This document shows positions 42,973-46,312 of a stretch of DNA of 46,312 bases, piece after piece. The stretch comes from Streptomyces sp. NRRL F-6131 (GTDB lineage: Bacteria > Actinomycetota > Actinomycetes > Streptomycetales > Streptomycetaceae). The translations under genes were made by a program, and so were the position numbers. The stretch covers positions 1 through 46,312 of the forward strand of contig JOHN01000072.1 in assembly GCA_000719695.1 (NCBI GenBank). Reading direction: 5' to 3'. Each line of letters begins with the position of its first letter. Positions within the stretch are counted from its first letter, which is position 1. Below the pieces are notes generated by a model, which was given only the letters and a program-made list of their open reading frames with translations, was not told where the DNA came from and searched no databases.

Positions 42973-43529
42973 TTCGGCTCGCCTCCCTTCGGGCTCGGAG
43001 GGGTGTCGGGGTGGTCCGGGTGCTCGGCGGCGCCGCGGTCCGTGGCCCGGCGCTCATGGGCAGGGAGCTCGCGGGGCGAGCGCTCTGCGGTCGGGCGCTC
43101 CCCGGTCGGGCGTTCGACGGTCGGGCGTTCGGCAGCCGGACGCTCTGCGGTCGGGCGTTCCGACGCCGGGTGGGCGATGGCGCCGCCCGGGTGACCGGCG
43201 ACGGCGAGGATCGCGTGGAAGTACTCGAGACCGGCGGTGCCGGCGGTGAGCACGGTGCGCGCGCCGAGCGGCAGGGTCAGGGCGGTGCCCTCGACCAGCG
43301 GGATTCCGGAGTCGGCGACCGTCGACGCCCCGGCCTCGGCCCCGGGCACCGTGGCGGTGCCGGAACCGGCCGTGATGTAGAGGGCGCGTTCGACGCCCTC
43401 GGCGACGACCTCGACGCTGCGGCCCGGATCGAGCCACTGCAGTCCGACGGCGCGGAGCGGTCCGGTCAGTACCCGGCTGGGGTCGACGGCGCCGCGTCGG
43501 CGGAGGTCGGTGATGACGGTGCCCGTCAT
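42969..43529 (-). CDS. Small cupin-like protein, family B
   Basis: 186 residues. The cupin barrel is about 1-115 (TVITDLRRRGAVDPSRVLTG, GLQWLDPGRSVEVVAEGVE, LTLPLGARTVLTAGTAGLEYFHA) and has no clear metal ligands. After it comes a tail with five-residue repeats ERPTA/ERPAA/ERPTV/ERPTG (15-bp period) ending in a charged stretch. The barrel aligns with the second half of the bicupin at 45546-46277 (STVVRDLRRVGPLDPSAVIGG ... LTLPLGTAVGLTAGQGGLGCVHA). AAGGAG precedes ATG 43529, making this an independently initiated start after a 196-bp gap from the cyclase-like gene. Confidence 0.8.
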   Translation of the reverse strand: MTGTVITDLRRRGAVDPSRVLTGPLRAVGLQWLDPGRSVEVVAEGVERALYITAGSGTATVPGAEAGASTVADSGIPLVEGTALTLPLGARTVLTAGTAGLEYFHAILAVAGHPGGAIAHPASERPTAERPAAERPTVERPTGERPTAERSPRELPAHERRATDRGAAEHPDHPDTPPSPKGGEPK

Positions 43530-43725
43530 GACGGGACTCCTTCTGCTGTCCTGCGGTCCGTGCTGGGCCGTTTCTGTTCTCCACCGTGTGCCGCCCGCCG
43601 TCCCGGTCGCACGGGAGCCCGGTCCCGTCCTGCTCCCGGCTCGTCGGCGGGCCCTCGCCCTCCTCGTTCGGCGGGCCTCGCGGGCCTGTCCCGGGGGCCG
43701 GCGACAGCGGGTCCGGACGCCCGGT

Positions 43726-44937
43726 TCACGCCGGTTCCGGCTGCGGGGTCGGGGACGGTGTCGAGGCCGGCTCGTGTGCCGACACCGGCGCGGTCTCGAG
43801 TGCCGCGTCCCGGGTGGACGGGCGCGTGGGGGTCACCGCCCGGCTGTGCGGGACGGCGGGCCGCCCCACCAGGCCTCCCACGGCGGCCCGCAGCACCGTG
43901 CGATCCACCGGGGTCAGCAGTCGACCGTCGGCGCAGTACGGGCGTCCCAGGTCGGCGAGGAGCAGCAGACCGGGTCGGGCGGCCTCGACGACCGCCGTGA
44001 CGAGCCGCTCGACGTCCACTCCGCGGGGCAAGGTGGCGGCCGATCCGTTCCGGGCCAGCAGTTCCCGGTGGGCCCACCCGGTGGCCCGGTCGGCCAGGCC
44101 GAGCCGGGCCGCCACGTCGGCGGCGAGCAGCAGGCCCAGGGCGTCCGCGTCGCCCGGTGCGAGGGCCGGGCCGGCGGCGGACCGCACGGCGATGGCGAGG
44201 CTCCGGCCGTATCCGAGGGCGAGCGCGGGGCCGGTCTCGTCCGGGTCGAAGCAGACCAGGGCGGCGCGGGCGTCGGCGCACAGGGCGAGCAGTGCGGTGA
44301 CGGTCCGCGCGTCGTGACGCGCCTCGGGACCGAGGAGGCGGGCGAGCGTCCGGTGGTGGGACGGACAGACGGCGAGGACGTGACGGACGACGGCGACGAG
44401 TCCGGCGCGGGTCCGTGCGGCGGACCCGGCGGCGAGTTGGTCGGCCCGGACCCAGGTGAGCGCCGCGGCGGGTGCCGGACGGCGCAGGACCAGGGCGGGA
44501 CCGCAGGCCGCGGCGAGGTCGGTGGGTACCCGGACGTCGGCCGGGACGGCACAGGCATGCTCGCCTCCGACGGCGATGACGGCGGTGGCGGCGGTCACGG
44601 CGGCGACGGAGACAGCGGTGGGCGCGGACACCGCCCCGCCGGGCGGTGCCGGGGTGCCCGGGAGCGGCCCGTCGCGCAGGTCGTGCAGCGTGGTGGGCGC
44701 CTGGGCGGCGGCGAGTGCGCGAACGCGGGCCAGGTGGCCGGCGGGCGCGGTGCCGTCGGTCACGACCAGGAACCGCTCGACCGCCAACCCGGCCAGCCGG
44801 GCGTTCAGTTCGCTCCAGGACGACTCGCCGCTGCGAACGGCGAGCGTGACGTGCGCGGCACCGACCTGGATCCGCCGGTCCAGCTGGACCGGCTGGACCG
44901 GCTGGACCGGCTGGACCGGCTGGGCGCTGCGACGCAT
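43726..44937 (-). CDS. Dehydroquinate-synthase-like (sugar-phosphate-cyclase) pseudoenzyme
   Basis: 403 residues. The fold of 3-dehydroquinate synthase can be followed block by block: ERFLVVTDGTAPAGHLARVR, AVIAVGG, VPTDLAAA, RAGLVAVVRHVL, DPDETGPALALGYGRSLAIA, PGDADALGLLLAADVAARLGL and LADLGRPYCADGRLLTPVDR; the last resembles cyclitol-synthase members. At zinc-ligand positions (E in AGLAEVVK, H in LGHTxGH, H in HGEAV) it has A182, Y243 and P261; the catalytic second H is L247 and the Lys is R185. The NAD glycine-rich loop and the VDSSxGGKT segment are also absent. It should be catalytically dead or do different chemistry. AGGAGG precedes ATG 44937. The N-terminus has VQP repeats (9 bp) and the C-terminal 40 residues are disordered. 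Confidence 0.75.
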   Translation of the reverse strand: MRRSAQPVQPVQPVQPVQLDRRIQVGAAHVTLAVRSGESSWSELNARLAGLAVERFLVVTDGTAPAGHLARVRALAAAQAPTTLHDLRDGPLPGTPAPPGGAVSAPTAVSVAAVTAATAVIAVGGEHACAVPADVRVPTDLAAACGPALVLRRPAPAAALTWVRADQLAAGSAARTRAGLVAVVRHVLAVCPSHHRTLARLLGPEARHDARTVTALLALCADARAALVCFDPDETGPALALGYGRSLAIAVRSAAGPALAPGDADALGLLLAADVAARLGLADRATGWAHRELLARNGSAATLPRGVDVERLVTAVVEAARPGLLLLADLGRPYCADGRLLTPVDRTVLRAAVGGLVGRPAVPHSRAVTPTRPSTRDAALETAPVSAHEPASTPSPTPQPEPA

Positions 44938-45078
44938 GGGAGCCTCCTCCCGATCCGGGTTCGAGCTCCACGTTGTGCCGCCCGCCGCCCCGGACGCCTG
45001 AGGCTGCGGGCCTGTTCGCGCCCTGCCCCGCCGCCCGGGACCGGCCACGCGCACCACTCACCTCGGTGGCCGTCGGAT

Positions 45079-45147
45079 GACGGCTGACAGATGACAGAAT
45101 CTGATATCTGTTATCTGATATCTGTCAGTTGTCATCTGTCAGCCGTC
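45079..45147. repeat. Intergenic CTGACAGAT palindromic element, copy 5
   Basis: Outer arms 45079-45096 (GACGGCTGACAGATGACA) and 45130-45147 pair perfectly over 18 bp; the inside (45097-45129) holds further ATCTGATATCTG-like self-complementary units. On the minus strand the start of the element provides the TGA stop of the cupin gene at 45139-45549. It separates that gene from the cyclase-like gene. Confidence 0.97.
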
Positions 45148-45549
45148 GACCGTCAGCGCGCACCCCTCCGCCTCCGGTCGGCGCTCCGGCAGCGCCGCAC
45201 TGACCCGCTCCGGCAGGACGGTCAGGCAGAGCAGTTCCGCGCCGAGCGGTCCGCCGTGCAGGTGCACGGACTCGCCGCGCGGGGCGAGGACCAGCGCGCC
45301 TCGGTCGAGCAGGCGAAGCGGATGGGCGGGGCAGTCGAGCAGCGCGACCGGGCCGCGCAGCACGTACCAGGCCGCCTCGGTGAACTCGCGCCCCGCGAGG
45401 TCGTAGCAGGCACCCGGGCCAAGTTGAACATGTTCAAACGCCTCGCACTCGCTGTGCAGCATGCCCCGGCGAGCGAGGCAGCGGGTACGGATCCGTTGGG
45501 CCCCGGGCCCCAGCAGCAGTCGGGGAGCGCCCGGGCCGGTGACGATCAT
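45139..45549 (-). CDS. Small cupin-like protein, family A paralogue
   Basis: 136 residues, the same length as its paralogue at 42562-42972 and similar throughout: RIRTRCLARRGMLHSECEAFEHVQLGPGACYDLAG, AAWYVLRGPVALLDC, ESVHLHGGPLGAELLCLTVLPE. It is a single barrel without the metal-binding set. It starts in an ATGA overlap with the upstream bicupin and ends inside palindromic element copy 5, the last codons (VDG-stop) being formed by the repeat. The pair bicupin-cupin here mirrors the cupin B-cupin A pair at 42562-43529, so one gene pair was duplicated on both sides of the cyclase-like gene. Confidence 0.82.
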   Translation of the reverse strand: MIVTGPGAPRLLLGPGAQRIRTRCLARRGMLHSECEAFEHVQLGPGACYDLAGREFTEAAWYVLRGPVALLDCPAHPLRLLDRGALVLAPRGESVHLHGGPLGAELLCLTVLPERVSAALPERRPEAEGCALTVDG

Positions 45550-46277
45550 CGCCGTCCACCGCCCCGCACCACGAGTTCCGCGTGCACACACCCGAGCCCG
45601 CCCTGGCCGGCGGTCAGGCCGACCGCCGTCCCGAGCGGCAGCGTGAGTGCCACCCCGGGGCGCAGCGGCACCCGCACGTCCCCGAGGGCCGCCCGGCCGC
45701 CGCCGTCGACGACGAACACCGTGTGCTCGACACCGTCCGCCGCAAGGAATTCCCGTTCTCCCGGGCCGAGTTCGACGTGCCGCAGCAGTCGCAACGGCCC
45801 ACCGATCACGGCAGACGGGTCCAGCGGACCGACCCGCCGCAGATCGCGGACCACCGTACTGCCGACCACACCGCCCCGCACCCCCGACGCGGCCGGATCC
45901 ACCGCCGCGCGTTCGGCGGGCAGTTCGATCACCAGCCACTCCAGCGGTCCGACCCCGGTGTTGCGCAGCCCGTGCCGGGTGCCGACCGCGGTCAGGACGG
46001 CGTCACCTGCCCTGACCGGGTACCTGCGGCCGTCGAGCGTGACCTCTCCCTCTCCCGCCAGCAGCACGTACACCTCGCGGGTGCGGGTGTGCAGGTGTTC
46101 GCCGCTGACCCCACCGGGCGGGACGCGCGCCCACTCCACGGCCTCCCAGTCCCCGGCCAGTCCGATGCAGCGGGCCAGGCAGGTCCACTGGGTGACCCCG
46201 GCCGCGCCGTGCACCCCGTGGACGTCCGCCGGTGCGACGGTGTCGGCGACGACGACCGCGCTACGCACCCTCCCCAC
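45546..46277 (-). CDS. Bicupin with intact N-terminal metal site
   Basis: 243 residues as read. The N-terminal cupin (about 30-115) carries a complete canonical metal set, H61, H63, E68 and H102 (GEHLHTRTREVYVLLAGEGEV ... GTRHGLRNTG), and the CLAR motif shared with the family A cupins. The C-terminal cupin (about 135-240) lacks metal residues and is homologous to cupin B at 42969-43529. The start is uncertain: GTG 46277 or GTG 46268 are both near a GGGGAGGG stretch, and the window ends 35 bp upstream, so a longer N-terminus cannot be excluded. It is the most upstream visible gene of the operon, which may continue beyond the edge. Confidence 0.8.
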   Translation of the reverse strand: MGRVRSAVVVADTVAPADVHGVHGAAGVTQWTCLARCIGLAGDWEAVEWARVPPGGVSGEHLHTRTREVYVLLAGEGEVTLDGRRYPVRAGDAVLTAVGTRHGLRNTGVGPLEWLVIELPAERAAVDPAASGVRGGVVGSTVVRDLRRVGPLDPSAVIGGPLRLLRHVELGPGEREFLAADGVEHTVFVVDGGGRAALGDVRVPLRPGVALTLPLGTAVGLTAGQGGLGCVHAELVVRGGGRR

Positions 46278-46312
46278 TCCCCCGGACCTGCCTCGCCCCG
46301 GACGTCCCCGCC

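Noticed and set aside
43530..43725. Additional small gene between cyclase-like gene and cupin B
   Set aside because: No frame has both a ribosome site and protein-like composition.

Overview
The window is very GC-rich (well over 70% by eye). It has GTG and TTG starts, strong AGGAGG-type ribosome sites, 4-bp ATGA/GTGA gene overlaps and Ala/Pro/Gly/Thr-rich protein tails. All of this points to an actinomycete of the Streptomyces/Kitasatospora type. A DasR-like dre site before a GH18 chitinase and an actinobacterial HVDL sulfur leader peptide fit that assignment. I saw no tRNA, rRNA, insertion sequence, phage gene or CRISPR array.

Layout. 0.1-2.5 kb: reductive pyrimidine/hydantoin degradation pair (D-hydantoinase/dihydropyrimidinase and a beta-ureidopropionase-like amidohydrolase). 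2.9-4.2 kb: a 25-residue sulfur leader peptide, then a cysteine-dioxygenase-family gene overlapping a rhodanese gene. 4.6-8.5 kb: a complete glycine-betaine/choline-type (OpuC) ABC transporter. 8.7-12.2 kb: an Ala/Thr-rich lipoprotein, a 16-codon gene with a perfect ribosome site, and a secreted chitinase whose 3' end is frameshifted by an internal duplication. 12.4-17.3 kb: Bcr/CflA efflux pump, a small membrane protein, a type I phosphodiesterase, and an ATP-grasp gene interrupted by a nonsense codon. 17.4-21.3 kb: glutaryl-CoA-dehydrogenase-like enzyme, GNAT acetyltransferase, AzlCD exporter and its divergent XRE-cupin regulator. 21.4-30.8 kb: Tat-exported FAD oxidase, nitrilase-family enzyme, fumarase C, SPW membrane protein, PadR regulator with a large acyl-CoA dehydrogenase, and secreted aminopeptidase. 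31.1-37.4 kb: two paralogous sensor kinases around one LuxR-type response regulator, then a small membrane protein. 37.6-46.3 kb: a tightly coupled operon of two zinc alcohol dehydrogenases, an SDR, a frameshifted VOC protein, five cupin proteins and a dehydroquinate-synthase-like protein that has lost all its metal ligands.

Two things stand out. The right-hand operon looks like an undescribed small-molecule pathway built around a sugar-phosphate-cyclase pseudoenzyme and duplicated cupin pairs. It runs off the right edge. Separately, five AT-richer palindromic elements made of CTGACAGAT-like units lie in intergenic spaces at gene 3' ends. Their sequences differ but their stems stay paired, which suggests selection on RNA or cruciform structure. 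Three genes (chitinase, ATP-grasp, VOC) carry disabling lesions, which could be real decay or sequencing errors in GC-rich repeats. Many genes contain in-frame short tandem repeats.
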